Below, in pieces: positions 34,474 through 45,115 of a stretch of DNA of 64,000 nt (positions within the stretch are counted from its first letter, which is position 1; every line of letters begins with the position of its first letter). The stretch is from Bradysia coprophila (taxonomy: Eukaryota > Arthropoda > Insecta > Diptera > Sciaridae): assembly GCF_014529535.1 (NCBI RefSeq), contig NW_023503329.1, forward strand, positions 186,001 to 250,000. The letters are read 5' to 3'. The notes under the pieces are model-generated. The model saw nothing but the letters and a program-made list of their open reading frames with translations. It searched no databases and was not told where the DNA came from. Made by a program: the position numbers and the translations under genes.

Positions 34474-36235
34474 TTATGCATAAAGACGATAGGCTGTAAG
34501 ATCGTCGAGATGATCAATTGCACTGAATTCAAATTCCAAATATTTAGCGTTGAAAAAAACGCCATCAAAAACCGTCGGCTGTAAAAAGGTTATTTACAAT
34601 TTCCCTGTCAGAAACGTTGTTATATCCACGACTTACCTCAATGGAATGAGTGAGTCCTGAAAAAATGACAGATTGTGCCATATGAGGAACCAATTTGTTG
34701 AATAGTAATGAGATGCGGTATGCACGTGCATCGATAATTTCTGGAGCTTCCAAAGCGGTCGGCACTAACTCAAGATCAACTTGCCTGAGTGTGTATAAAA
34801 TCAAGTCGGCTTCCGAAACAGTAATGAAACCGTGAGTGGTCATGAACACCAGTATGAGTATAGGCAGCAAGTATTTTTGTGTGATGAGAGCCAAGTCATG
34901 AGGTGCAAGCAATTCGTCGTTGATCATCCATTTTAGCAACTTGAGACGCAGCGTATCATGTTCTGGATGCTCGGCTCTGTTCAGAAGTTCCATCAATGGT
35001 GGAACCGTAACGTCGGGATAAATGGGTTTGCAATTCTCTTCATAAACTTCGTCAAATTGTTTGTGTTGAAAAAGGACTCCGTATTGCTTCTTCGACAAAT
35101 CCATCAATGCGTTGTTGTAATTTGGGACATATTCACAATGCTGCTCCTTAATCATCTTATTCATGTCGAATCGAACGAGGGCCTTTAAACAGCATTTTAA
35201 TTTGTTTTCCAAGCAATAGCGCAATAATGGGTCTGAGCTGTAGTCGTCAGTATCGAACTTCTGTAATCAAAATAAATACAAAAATTTAAATGCTGACTGA
35301 GTGGTTGGACAGGGAGGAATTCTTACGATATTGTACTGTTCGAAAGATTCATTGAGTCGATCCGTTGTTTGCGGTAGGTCATTACGCAAGACTTCACTGG
35401 CAATTGTGTAGAGAAGTGGATAAAATTTCATTGGAAGTCCTTTGATATACTTTGCAAGCAATGGAAATTTGTTTTCTCGCGTGCAGCCAAGTCTTCGGTG
35501 GAACTGACGCACTTCCAGACGACCCACAATATCATTTCCGCCGAGTGTTGACAAAATAATCATTTGCTTGTCGTTCAATCCCAAGTAGTTGCGCAATGCA
35601 GTTCGACTGTATTCAATTGTCGTCAAATCGGTGTCTTTCAAGTTAACACTTTCAATCGAAAAATATCGCCAGGGTCCAGGAAAAATAAGGAAGTCAGTGT
35701 CTTCGGACAGAACAGCTAAAACTGATGAATCGTTACTGGCATAACGTGCGATTTCTGTATCGCATTCTTTTGTCACGGCAATGAAGTGTTTTCCAAATTT
35801 TCTTAGGAAGCCCAGGGACGTTTTAATACGTGGAACGTTGGTTAATTCTTTCAGCGGCGTTCCTTCATCAATTTGCTTGATGATCTCAATTTCCAAGTCT
35901 TGTCTATCTCTTCGTCGATTGGTCTTTGTAAGTTCTTTTATTTTGACGCTTGGTCCATCCTCATAGAATACCAAATTAGCAAATTCGGAAAGATTTTCCA
36001 AAAACGTTTCAAATTCCTTGCGGAATATTTGATGACGTCCTCCACACAAAGTCCACACTTTGTTGTTTCGAAATATCGCAAATATTGACAAAACGTCAAA
36101 GACTAGTGTTGGTCGCTCTCCGGTTCTCCTGAAAGTTAAGTAATCTTCAAAGAAACTATTTTGAAAGATTTTGTTGTTCGTCGTACTCTTGAAATTGTTG
36201 GCATTCCCTTTTAATCGATACTTCACATGTCCCAT
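34474..36235 (-). CDS. asteroid-like FEN1/XPG-superfamily protein (three exons)
   Basis: Predicted 545-aa protein. Minus-strand exons are 36235-35327, 35260-34637 and 34578-34474. Introns of 66 and 58 bases are GT-AG and all junctions are phase 0. The N-terminal third is a PIN/FEN1-like nuclease domain. Candidate metal ligands are D47 (TLVFD), D93 (FYEDGP), E157, D159 and E161 (KECDTEIARYA), and D179 and D181 (LSEDTDF). The order and the SEDTDF signature fit asteroid-type proteins of the XPG/FEN1 superfamily, which act in signalling or as putative nucleases rather than as proven flap endonucleases. The canonical MGIxGL N-terminus is absent: an in-frame TGA lies a few codons upstream of the ATG, so the protein either starts late or has an unseen 5' exon. 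The C-terminal half is helical and has no named domain. Catalytic activity is not certain. Confidence 0.8.
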
Positions 36236-36450
36236 TGGGCAATGATTCTTTCATAAACGTTGCAAGTTGAAAAACTCCCATCACGATAGCTTTACCGAAT
36301 TTTAATTTTATTGAAAAAAGAGGTTATAACAGCGGAATGCAATGAAAGCAAAACTTTGGAACGATCGTGTACTCTTTCTACTCTCTCACGGTTCAGCAGT
36401 GGGTTTCGAACATTTGTTTTTTACACGTTGGCACACGTGATCATGTCAGA

Positions 36451-36825
36451 TTAAAGTATAGTTTCCACTTAAAAATAGCACTCCGTTTAGCCTCCGTCTA
36501 CATGACAGTTGTAAAATAGAACAAAAGAACTGTCACGCAAACAGAGTAGAAATTGAATTTATTTCAATTTTTTACAAAGGCTGTATACTTTGGGGAGATC
36601 ACGCAGATCGCCATTTTATTAGATACGCGGGAACACACCTTTTCCATACAAACAAATTTTTGTATGAAACGTGGTGTGTAACCCGCGTATCTGCATCTGC
36701 GTGACCTCCCCAAAGTATACTTGTTTTTTACTCCGTTTACGTGACAGTTCCTTTGTTCTATTTTACAACTGTCATGTAAACGGAGGCTAAACGGAGTGCT
36801 CTTTTTAAGTGGAAACTATACTTAA
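36451..36825. mobile_element. TTAA-flanked hairpin MITE
   Basis: 375-bp element with TTAA at both ends. The outer inverted repeats of about 95 bases (GTATAGTTTCCACTTAAAAA...) are nearly perfect. Inside lies a second inverted pair (about 36580-36625 and 36675-36722, GTATACTTTGGGGAG and complement). TTAA target sites suggest piggyBac-type or Kolobok-type mobilisation. It sits about 215 bases upstream of the asteroid-like start codon. Confidence 0.65.
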
Positions 36826-36887
36826 AGATTGTTTCTACGAATATTACGCTGATTATACTTTGTGAAAAAGGCCAATACCTTGCAAAT

Positions 36888-37095
36888 CAAAGTATGTAAA
36901 CACTGAAGGTAGCGCAGTTCCTCAGGGAATAACAAGAAATACGGATCCCGACTTAAAGGTGAATTTCGTATGACGCCAATACATATATTTACAGCATGTT
37001 GTACGCATGTGTATTGATATACAATAAATTCACCTCAAAGTGGGGATTCGCATGTTTTTGCGGATCTGCGCTACCTTCAGTGTTTATATACTTTG
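36888..37095. mobile_element. CAAAGTATGTAAACACTGAA MITE with 9-bp duplication
   Basis: 208-bp element with terminal inverted repeats of about 30 bases (CAAAGTATGTAAACACTGAA... ending GCGCAG). It is flanked by identical CTTGCAAAT (36879-36887 and 37096-37104). Nine-base duplications fit Mutator-like elements; if one base is chance, an 8-bp hAT duplication is the alternative. Confidence 0.7.
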
Positions 37096-37104
37096 CTTGC
37101 AAAT

Positions 37105-38555
37105 ATGTCACATCTTGGATAGAATTTGACACTGCAATATCTGCAACATAAAAAAACTAAATGTTCGAAACCCACTGAAACCAAAATTCTCAACCAAAAG
37201 AAGAGTTATATGTCACCTATATCACTCATTTCATTAAAATGTGTATGTTTGTGAAATGAAGTCCTAGTCAAGGTTCTAAAAGAACAGGTTAAGACAACTC
37301 TGAGTTGATCACGAAGGCGGTGTGTTATGTTTTTTAAGGCAAGCTATCAGCTTGACTTCCATTTGTGAGATTTTGAAAAAAGCTTACACGTCTGTTCGCT
37401 TTGAATTGCCTTTTATAACAATAGTTATTTGTGTACCTGTTTTGGACGATTGAGTTTAGGCAATTTCGCGGATTACAAGCGAAAGTGCCTGAAATCAACC
37501 GTCCCAAACAGGTACACAAATAACTGTTCGGCCTACTCAATCGATACGTAAATAACTATTTCGTAGACTTCTCGATAAGGTTTTATACAACAGGCAAACT
37601 TGGATTATATTGAAACGAATTAGGCTTGGAGTTATAACACGGTGACACACAAATTGCGTAAACGGCTACAAAGTTTATATGACAAAGGCAACTTAACAAA
37701 AACAAAATTTCGAATTTTCCTAAAAAAACATTTTCTTCAAGTTCATTTTACACACAATCCGTACTGAGTGCGTTTATCTATTTCGGTGTTACCAGCCTTC
37801 GTGGCTGTCGTAACCTGTTCTTTCAGAACCTTGGTACTGTGATGCCAGGAAATGATTATACAAGAAAAATTAGGATGGTATATGCTTGGTGAGGAAAACA
37901 CTAATTTGAAAGTAAACAATCAACAACTCAATTGAATTTGTGACATTTTATTTTTAAACAGTGGTAGTCGTCTTGACACTTTTCAGAGTGTTGAATTCAC
38001 CTTTCATCCGCCATCAGTATATCAGCAATATCAAAGTATAGCCGAATATAAATTGAGTTTCTATTGAAATATTATAGATAAACCATAAATTGGTAAAAGG
38101 TCTTTCCTAAGGGCGGAACGGAAGAGCCACATTATCTACATAGTAAGGTAATAAGCGTTAAATCAAGCATGAAAAATATTTGACAGATATATCAACATTT
38201 TTCAAGCATGTGTACTGTGAACTGTGTACTCTTAGATCCCATTTTTCGAAATAGTTTTTTATGTAAATTACGGTCATAGAGCGTTCGAGTTCGAATTTAA
38301 ACATTTCGAATAACTTTCTCCCCGCAGCATCCGCAGCATCACATATAAAAAATTGCAAAAGTGAACACGAAACTATTGTGTCTCTGCGGCATAAAAGTGA
38401 ACAACTTCCGAAATGGAACACTATCTTATTATGGTTGTGGTCATCTTATAAGATAACAATCGCAAACAATAGACAGATAAGTTGGAAATAGTAAGACGGT
38501 AAAATTCGATTGTTTGCATTGCGTTCGGGTTTACCGCAAATTTTTTGTGATTTTT
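37105..38555. other. spacer with one hairpin and one dispersed repeat
   Basis: 37425-37529 is an inverted repeat (AGTTATTTGTGTACCTGTTT and complement, about 22-base arms). 38011-38093 is the second copy of the 31671-31757 repeat. No gene is seen. Confidence 0.4.
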
Positions 38556-38609
38556 TGAGTCGAAAGTGTGGTCGAAAGTCAAAATGGAAAGGGCTGAGGT
38601 CTTTCTAAC

Positions 38610-41539
38610 CACGGTGAGCTTGAAAAAATTTTTATTCGACCTCCCGTGGACATGGGATATTTTTATGGGAATATGCTCAGGGAGCTCAGGGACCTCCCAG
38701 GATGACGAAATGACTATTCCCAAAATATTTCGATGGGAAAATTTTATAGATAGATAGGGCGACCCAAATTTGGAGTCAGGCACACTGGAAAAAATATTCC
38801 GTGGAAGTAATACGTAAGTCATTTTTTGGATGCGACATCCACTTCTGTGCAATCAGCGACATCTCTGCTTTCCATAGATACCATATACACCATGTCCCGT
38901 ATCCCTTGAGTATGATCAATAACGTACTTTATCTATTGAAGTACGAATTCAAGCACATTTTTCGATTGTTCAAGAAAAAATACGCAAAACTTAACAAAAC
39001 ACACCCACACAAACAAAATATACACAAAGCATTAGTCGACACAAGCTTAAAATTAGTTCCGTTGAAGCTGTTGTATAAAATGACTGAAAAACATAACAAA
39101 AATCGCGAAAAATTGTGTTTGTTTTGCTTAGAAAAAGCTCCAAAATGTGCTAAACGTTCCTTTGCAAAGATATTTCCAAAAGGTGAACTCGAAGTCCTGA
39201 TTAATTCGCATTTTAAGTACAACGCTTATGACAAACGCTTGCCGAATGCCATTTGCCAAGGATGTCGGCAAAAATTGTACAGAGTAAAAAAAGGCTCTCT
39301 GGCATCGATAAAATGCCCAGATTTGAAACCATTTTACAATGAGAAGTTTCGAATAGCCGAAAATTCCTGGATGCCCTGTAATTGCAGGATTTGCGAAATT
39401 GTACAGACACCTTTGATTCAACCATCCACTGGAGATAAATTTGTTGTTCATCGTCGTAAAATTCGAAAACCGTTCGATTGTGAGTTATACCTTCCGGTTG
39501 TTAAAAAAAAATAAAATAAAAACGAAGAACATTGTCCTCCATAGGGATGCATCGGAAGGAAGCAACAAAAAAAGTTTGCAGCAAATGTTATGGCAAACTT
39601 AAACAAGGAACAATGCACAAATGCAGCAGATCATCTTTATTGAAAAACGTGACTTCGATTATTAGAAAGACAAAAGTGTCTGATCATGTTGTTTCCGCTT
39701 TATTGAAAGATAAAGCAAAAGAAGCTAAGAATGGGAGTTTATCCATATCTGGAACAGTGGGAAGACCTTTAACGCTTTCTTTAAGATCTGCAAAAAAAAC
39801 AATGCCCAAAGACAATGTTTTGTCAGTGAAAGACATTCAAACATTGCAATCAAATTTGGGACTATCGCAAAGAGATACGCTACAAGTTGCGTCCGTCATC
39901 CGTACTACGACCAAAAATAGGAAGGCGATTGAAGTGAATCTTAAACAAAAGCTTAAACTTGGACTACACTCGGTGGACACGTTTTTCACTACCAAACGAT
40001 TCCATTTTACAAAAATAAAAGCAAACAAAGAAGTTCTGACCAGTCAAGATGCTGTCTACTGCAACAATCTATCTGGATTGATTGAGGCCATAAAACAGAA
40101 CCGTTGTACCTCTTTTCCTCACCTAAAAATTGGTATCGACGCAGGAGCTGGTTCTCTGAAACTGACTTTGTCAGTTCAATCAAAATTGAACGATTCAACG
40201 ACTTCGAGCTCTCGGCAGAAGTATGTGGATGGTATCGTATCAAAAAAATTCTTGGACTCAGGTGTTAAAAAAATTTTCGTTATTGGCATTGCTCCATCTG
40301 TACAGGAAAACTACAAAAATGTTTCTCTGTTGTGGTCTGCGATCAATATCAATTCGGTCAATGCTACGTTTGCTGTGGATCTGAAACTGGCTAACATAAT
40401 ATGCGGCCTGATGCCTCATAGCAGTACTCACCCATGTACTTATTGCCACGCTTCGAAGGAAAGCTTGGATAAATCTGCCGATCCAAGAACAATTGAAAAT
40501 ATATTTGAAAACTGCGTCTTGTGGCGCGCATCAGGAGGTCAACGTACTGAAGCGAAGAAATTTATGAATTGCGTTGAATCTCCACTATTCACGCGAAATG
40601 ACACTGATACCCCCATTCTACATATTATACCTCCGCCAGAACTTCATTTACTCTTAGGTGTCGTTAACACTATTTTCAACCATATGCTACGCGAATATGA
40701 AGATGAAGCTATGAAATGGGCCTCCCTTTGTCATGTTCAACGTCAAATAACAAATGGAGGAACTGGCTTCAATGGCAATGGATGCAAGACGTTGCTACAG
40801 AAGGTTGACATACTACGGTCCAATTGTTCCATTGGTTGCATCAAATTCGTTCAAGTCCTTAGTGACTTTCAACAAGTTGTCAAATCTTGCTTCGGAAACA
40901 CTTTGGACCCAGACTACATTTCATACATTGAAAAATTTAAACAAAGCTATTTAGACTTGGGAGTAAATGTGACGCCGAAAGTCCATTCGGTATTCTACCA
41001 TGTTAAAGAATTTTGTTCCCAAAAGAAGGAGGCATTAGGCTTTTATTGTGAGCAATCCGTAGAAGCGACACATTTTTAATTTAATAAAGTATGGAAAAAG
41101 TACATGGTCGGTGGTGGTCATCCCAAATTCAGTGAACAATTGTTAAAAGCAGTGTGTGAATTCAATAGCCTCCACATGTAACCATATATTTAAAAATGAA
41201 TTTATTTTTTATTTTGTTAAGTTTTGCGTATTTTTTCTTGAACAAGTCATACTCAAGGGATACGGGACATGGTGTATATGGTATCTATGGAAAGCAGAGA
41301 TGTCGCTGATTGCACAGAAGTGGATGTCGCATCCAAAAAATGACTTACGTATTACTTCCACGGAATATTTTTTCCAGTGTGCCTGACTCCAAATTTGGGT
41401 CGCCCTATCTCAAAATTTTCCCATCGAAATATTTTGGTAATAGTCATTTCGTCATCCTGGGAGGTCCCTGAGCATATTCCCATAAAAATATCCCATGTCC
41501 ACGGGAGGTCGAATAAAAATTTTTTTCAAGCTCACCGTG
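38610..41539. mobile_element. Chapaev-like (CMC-type) DNA transposon, 2.93 kb
   Basis: Long terminal inverted repeats (38610-38997 and 41213-41539) begin CACGGTGAGCTTG. The left arm carries about 50 extra bases and a short internal duplication. It is flanked by TAAC on both sides (38606-38609, 41540-41543), a 4-bp duplication. CAC termini with 4-bp duplications and a transposase with RAG1-like Zn-binding N-terminal clusters match the Chapaev group. Transib/RAG-like elements are the alternative, but those make 5-bp duplications. The copy looks inactive because its transposase gene is broken three times. Confidence 0.7.
39080..41181 (+). pseudogene. Chapaev-like transposase, frame-broken
   Basis: The first part (ATG at 39080 to stop at 39514) holds Zn-binding pairs LCLFC, AICQGC and PCNCRIC, comparable to the N-terminal region of RAG1 and of Chapaev-type transposases. 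The second part (about 39575-41079) begins with another cluster (CSKCYGKL...HKC). It contains a DDE-type core with candidate acidic residues in GIDAGAGSLK, PPELHLLLG and EQSVEATH, plus the motifs GGTGFNGNGC and TPKVHSVFYHV. The two parts are separated by frame changes at two A-runs (39502-39510 and 39567-39573). A TAA at 41077-41079 interrupts the frame, which otherwise continues in phase to 41179-41181 with a plausible C-terminus. The A-run changes could be sequencing errors; the nonsense codon is harder to explain that way. The family was recognised from motif order, not a search. Confidence 0.65.
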
Positions 41540-41861
41540 TAACGTAGTGTCATTTTCATACAAGGAAGCGTTGAAATAACTATTTCGATTCATCGTTCAC
41601 TTAAAATTCAAATTTTAGGAACGCTTACGGCGTGAATTGACAATACTAATGCTACTTGGACAAAAAAAAGGGTTCATAAAAATTGGTTCAATGTGTCGTG
41701 AAGTCCTGCACATTTGGAATTTGCTCCACGGTATCTCTTAATCTTCTATGGGTGTTCTTTTCTCTCTGATTTTCATTTTCTTCCACATCCACACATCCAT
41801 ATTCGTATCCTGTGAATCATAAACATACGAAACACTTTTGGGTGTGTTGAACAGAGTGGAC

Positions 41862-42816
41862 TAGGGAATGTAACCGGGAAATTAAAAACCGGGAAAAACC
41901 GGTTAACCGGTTTACCATTTCCCGGGATTTTTTTTTCATTTACCGGTTAACCGACCTTCAAAAATTGAATGATTTTTACATTTTTCCTTTGCAATAATAT
42001 TTACCTTGAATAGAATTATTCTTCTAGTTGCATTACAGCATTACATCTGATTTGAACTCGTTGTGAACATTTTCATCACATGTTCATCGTAAATTGCACC
42101 TCAAGATCAGCCCTAGACTGAGAAAAAAGGATCAGTTTATTTTGCGTTGCTGAGCTGGACAATCATGCTGTAATTTCTATTGTAATTGAATTTTCACCAC
42201 AGTCCAAACAAAAGAAGATGCAGCATAATTGTCGATCTGAGCAACGCAAAATGTGTCATTTGTACTTAGCCTTAAGTTTGCAACTCTGAAATTGATGTTC
42301 TTTAGAAAGTCTACAGAATTCGAAGTTTAGAAGATCGTGTTACTACATCTTTAAGAAACCAATTGAAGCAACGTCCGTCAAAAATTCATGAAGACAGTTC
42401 AATAAGGAGCTTACCTTTCATTTATTTCCTTTCTCAGCATCTCGCTCAGCATAGTAAAAAATTCAATCTTTACACTGTCCAACAGAAATTTTGAAACTAG
42501 TTCACACGATCGATTTCCGATATTTCTGTTGAAATATGTAGATATGAAATTCTTTATCATCCTGAAAAATGCAAATAAAGGAACGGTAAACTCATTTCTG
42601 AAGGGCTTCGCGAGTACAATAAGCCACTTAGTAGGGGTAGGATAAAAGCATTTGTCATCGGTGCAAGTTACAAACTCCCAACTCATCCAAAAAAATGTCT
42701 AAACGAGTACAGAATGTACTATTCATTTCCCGGGAAATTTCCCGGGAATTTTTTTTCTCATTTACTGTTTTTCCCGTTTCCCGGTTTTTCAAAATCGACG
42801 GTAAATGCATTCCCTA
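41862..42816 (-). mobile_element. hAT-type element, copy 1
   Basis: 955-bp element starting TAGGGAATG and ending CATTCCCTA, flanked by perfect 8-bp duplications GAGTGGAC (41854-41861, 42817-42824). Subterminal ACCGGGAAA / TTTCCCGG repeats are present at both ends. Nearly identical to 60695-61636. The 8-bp duplication and TIR style are diagnostic of hAT elements. It carries a small gene-like frame rather than a full transposase. Confidence 0.85.
42193..42686 (-). CDS. small spliced ORF carried by hAT copy 1
   Basis: Minus strand. The ATG at 42686 opens 91 codons. A donor AG|GTAAGC near 42416 precedes an acceptor ATCAATTTCAG near 42290; splicing would join phase 2 to a further stretch of about 38 codons ending at a TAG near 42180-42195. 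The protein (about 128 aa) has CTDDKC near the start and an aromatic middle, and matches no transposase domain I know. The same frame and splice sites are kept at 61244-61519 with three amino-acid differences in 91. The alternatives are an internal remnant of a longer transposase or a captured host fragment. Confidence 0.4.
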
Positions 42817-42824
42817 GAGTGGAC

Positions 42825-44787
42825 TAATAAAAATAAGATATTGCTGCTAACACAGAGGCACTTTTAGGTGTTCATGGCTGGATGATTCTTCTTTCAATAA
42901 ATTTTTGTTATCTTAAGTAATGAGAAAAATGTTTATTCACAAATCTGACTGCAGGTCATATATTTATTCTTCAGTAAAAATTCACGAATTCATCGTTATG
43001 CATGTTGACGTTGAGTTATAATTCTTGGATTTTTATCACTGTACGTGAGAAGCCACTCATCTTCAAAAGACTGCAAGTATGGTAAGTCTATTATTAGCAA
43101 TCCGTTTAAGAAACTAGACTTGTCTGCAACTAAAACTCTTTTTAAGTCAAATGTTAAAGTTTAACCACTAATCTACCACGTACTATCACCTGAAAGCCAT
43201 GCACTTCAACAAAATATATATAAAAAAAAAATATTTTTATTGCAAGGAACGAATATTCTTGTAAATCTTTCACATTCATTGCTTGAGTACTCTTTCCGAT
43301 AAATTCAGTGTGTGTGTGGTGTTTTTTTTATGTTGCAAAAAAGTTGATTCATACGTGAATTTCGTTCCTTTTCATCTTTACCGTGTATACCTTAGCTTCA
43401 TGTATACTTCAGTTGACACTTGAATTTGTTGGTGGTGAGGCATCTGTCGCAATAAAAATGATGTCATTCCTGTTCTCTAAACAACGAAACTCTAACTTTG
43501 CATGCTTTTCCATGCTGCATTAAACAAAAGCATTCTTTTGTCGTTTAAAGCACAAAAGAAAGCGATATGAAATGTGCGTATATTTCTGAGCAATTAAAAA
43601 CAATCAGTTGTCGGCGGTTAGACGGCAACATAGACTATGCCTGGGTAATTAAATACGTTCTACGATTTTTTAGGTATGGCTATGGCGAAAGTAAGTCAGG
43701 TAGGAGCATAGGACGCAAATACATTCAAAGGTGGGACCTAAATCCCGTTGCAATCGTTTACGTATACGTTTCATGCATTTGTATTAGTAGCGTTTTGCAC
43801 AAAATCAAAAGCCTTCGTATGCATTTAGGTCAAATCGACTGCTCCTGCCCGGTTTACTTTACTCTGCCGTGGTACGGCAGTAATTATCTTTTTTTTAAAG
43901 TGATTTCCAGTGATTTCCCTGAGGCTGTGGTGGATCCGGTGGATCTAAGATTTCGAATTGTCAAAAGTGAGCACATATAGATTGTGAAAAATCAGCGATG
44001 GCACTGCGTTCGAGTCGGTCTTTTGAGATACAAAATTTAAAATTCAAAATTATTTGTTAGTAAATGAATTTTTCGATCACATTGTCCATGAAAATATTGT
44101 TCGGTGAAGTGACAGATGTGACCGACTTGCCGACAGCGTCAATCATTGACAATATTGTGAAATAGTGCTCATGACCACAATCTATTGGCACTGACTCACG
44201 AATTCAAACTTTTCTTTTGTTCTCCTGTCAAAAACAGAATAACAAAAGAAACAAAAATTTGAATTAGGCTTTTTTCTCGTCGATATGTGTAGCTAGACTA
44301 ATATTCTGGAGCGGTACCGTCCTATCCCCAGGTCAACATTTTTTATTTTATTGTAATTATAAGTAGGTCTCGGGAGACAAAAACTCTCGAGAGACGTTGT
44401 GACTTTAAAGGAAATTGTTTTTGTGGAAAAGGATACTATGAAAAAGGTTTCTATATCAACCTTATATACAGACAGACACTTAAACGGTTTCCATCAAGGG
44501 ATCATTTATAAATTACGTAACGCTTTTCCGGTGCTGGTGCTATCATCAAAATCGAATCTAACTCCAGAAATACAAACTCTACGAAGTTGAGACTATGTTC
44601 TAGCCCAATAATATTTAATTTTAACGTCGTAGAATGCACATTGAACGAGTTAGTAATGTCTGATCTGATGTGCATTTAAATGTTCAATGTTTTCTATTCG
44701 GTACCCAGAACCACTGAATCTAAAATTACATTGACCCCCATAGTACAGTTCTAGTGCTGTAAAAGCTAGTTGTTACGTGTCCTACCC
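42825..44787. other. spacer with one MITE end
   Basis: 43842-43872 (GCCCGGTTTACTTTACTCTG then CCGTG) matches one terminus of the 29124-29310 MITE; no second end is seen nearby. The open frame at 43567-43980 runs through this repeat and is probably chance. Confidence 0.35.
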
Positions 44788-44792
44788 TTAAC

Positions 44793-44972
44793 TGTTGATA
44801 TGAAGAAATTAAACTGACTAATTGCTTTAGTACCAAGTGTTATCAGGTAACACTCTATCTATGTATACAAAGACTATATCCGGCATCGTCAATAAACTTA
44901 CTTTACTTTTGTTAACCAAGCTGAGTGGTTTTCATTTATACAGCTCCGTAATCCATTTCCATCATTACAACA
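44793..44972 (+). repeat. copia 5' LTR
   Basis: 180-bp LTR beginning TGTTGATATG and ending TTACAACA (TG...CA). It contains AATAAA at 44891-44896. It is identical by eye to 49218-49397. The preceding TTAAC (44788-44792) is the target duplication. Confidence 0.95.
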
Positions 44973-44981
44973 GGTTATGGG
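44973..44981 (+). promoter_or_regulatory. copia primer-binding site (half-tRNA type)
   Basis: GGTTATGGG directly follows the 5' LTR. It is complementary to the anticodon region of initiator tRNA-Met (CCCAUAACC), as in Drosophila copia, which primes from an internal tRNA-iMet fragment rather than the tRNA 3' end. The family precedent is established; use of this primer here is inferred. Confidence 0.65.
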
Positions 44982-45115
44982 AATTCGTAATACCGGGAAA
45001 TAATAAAGCTGTCCGTAGTAAAGTTTAATAAAATACGTTCCGTATTAACGTATAACTCAAGTGAAATTCGCTTAGCGAAATATAATTTTTTGTTTGTTCC
45101 GTACACGCCATTGCA

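Larger units (their letters stand above)
38556..41639 (-). mobile_element. AATTCACGCCGTAAG MITE, copy 3, split by the Chapaev-like insertion
   Basis: 38556-38609 and 41544-41639 are the two halves of a MITE in the orientation opposite to the 57090 copy. They become contiguous when 38610-41543 (transposon plus one TAAC) is removed. The left tip is degraded; the right tip ends CTTACGGCGTGAATT. Confidence 0.75.

Noticed and set aside
38610..41539. Assignment as a Transib/RAG-type element
   Set aside because: The CAC heptamer-like ends are similar, but the proven 4-bp duplication fits Chapaev better than the 5-bp duplication of Transib. Kept as an alternative only.
43567..43980. 137-codon open frame
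   Set aside because: It passes through a MITE terminus (43842-43872) and has no recognisable protein features.
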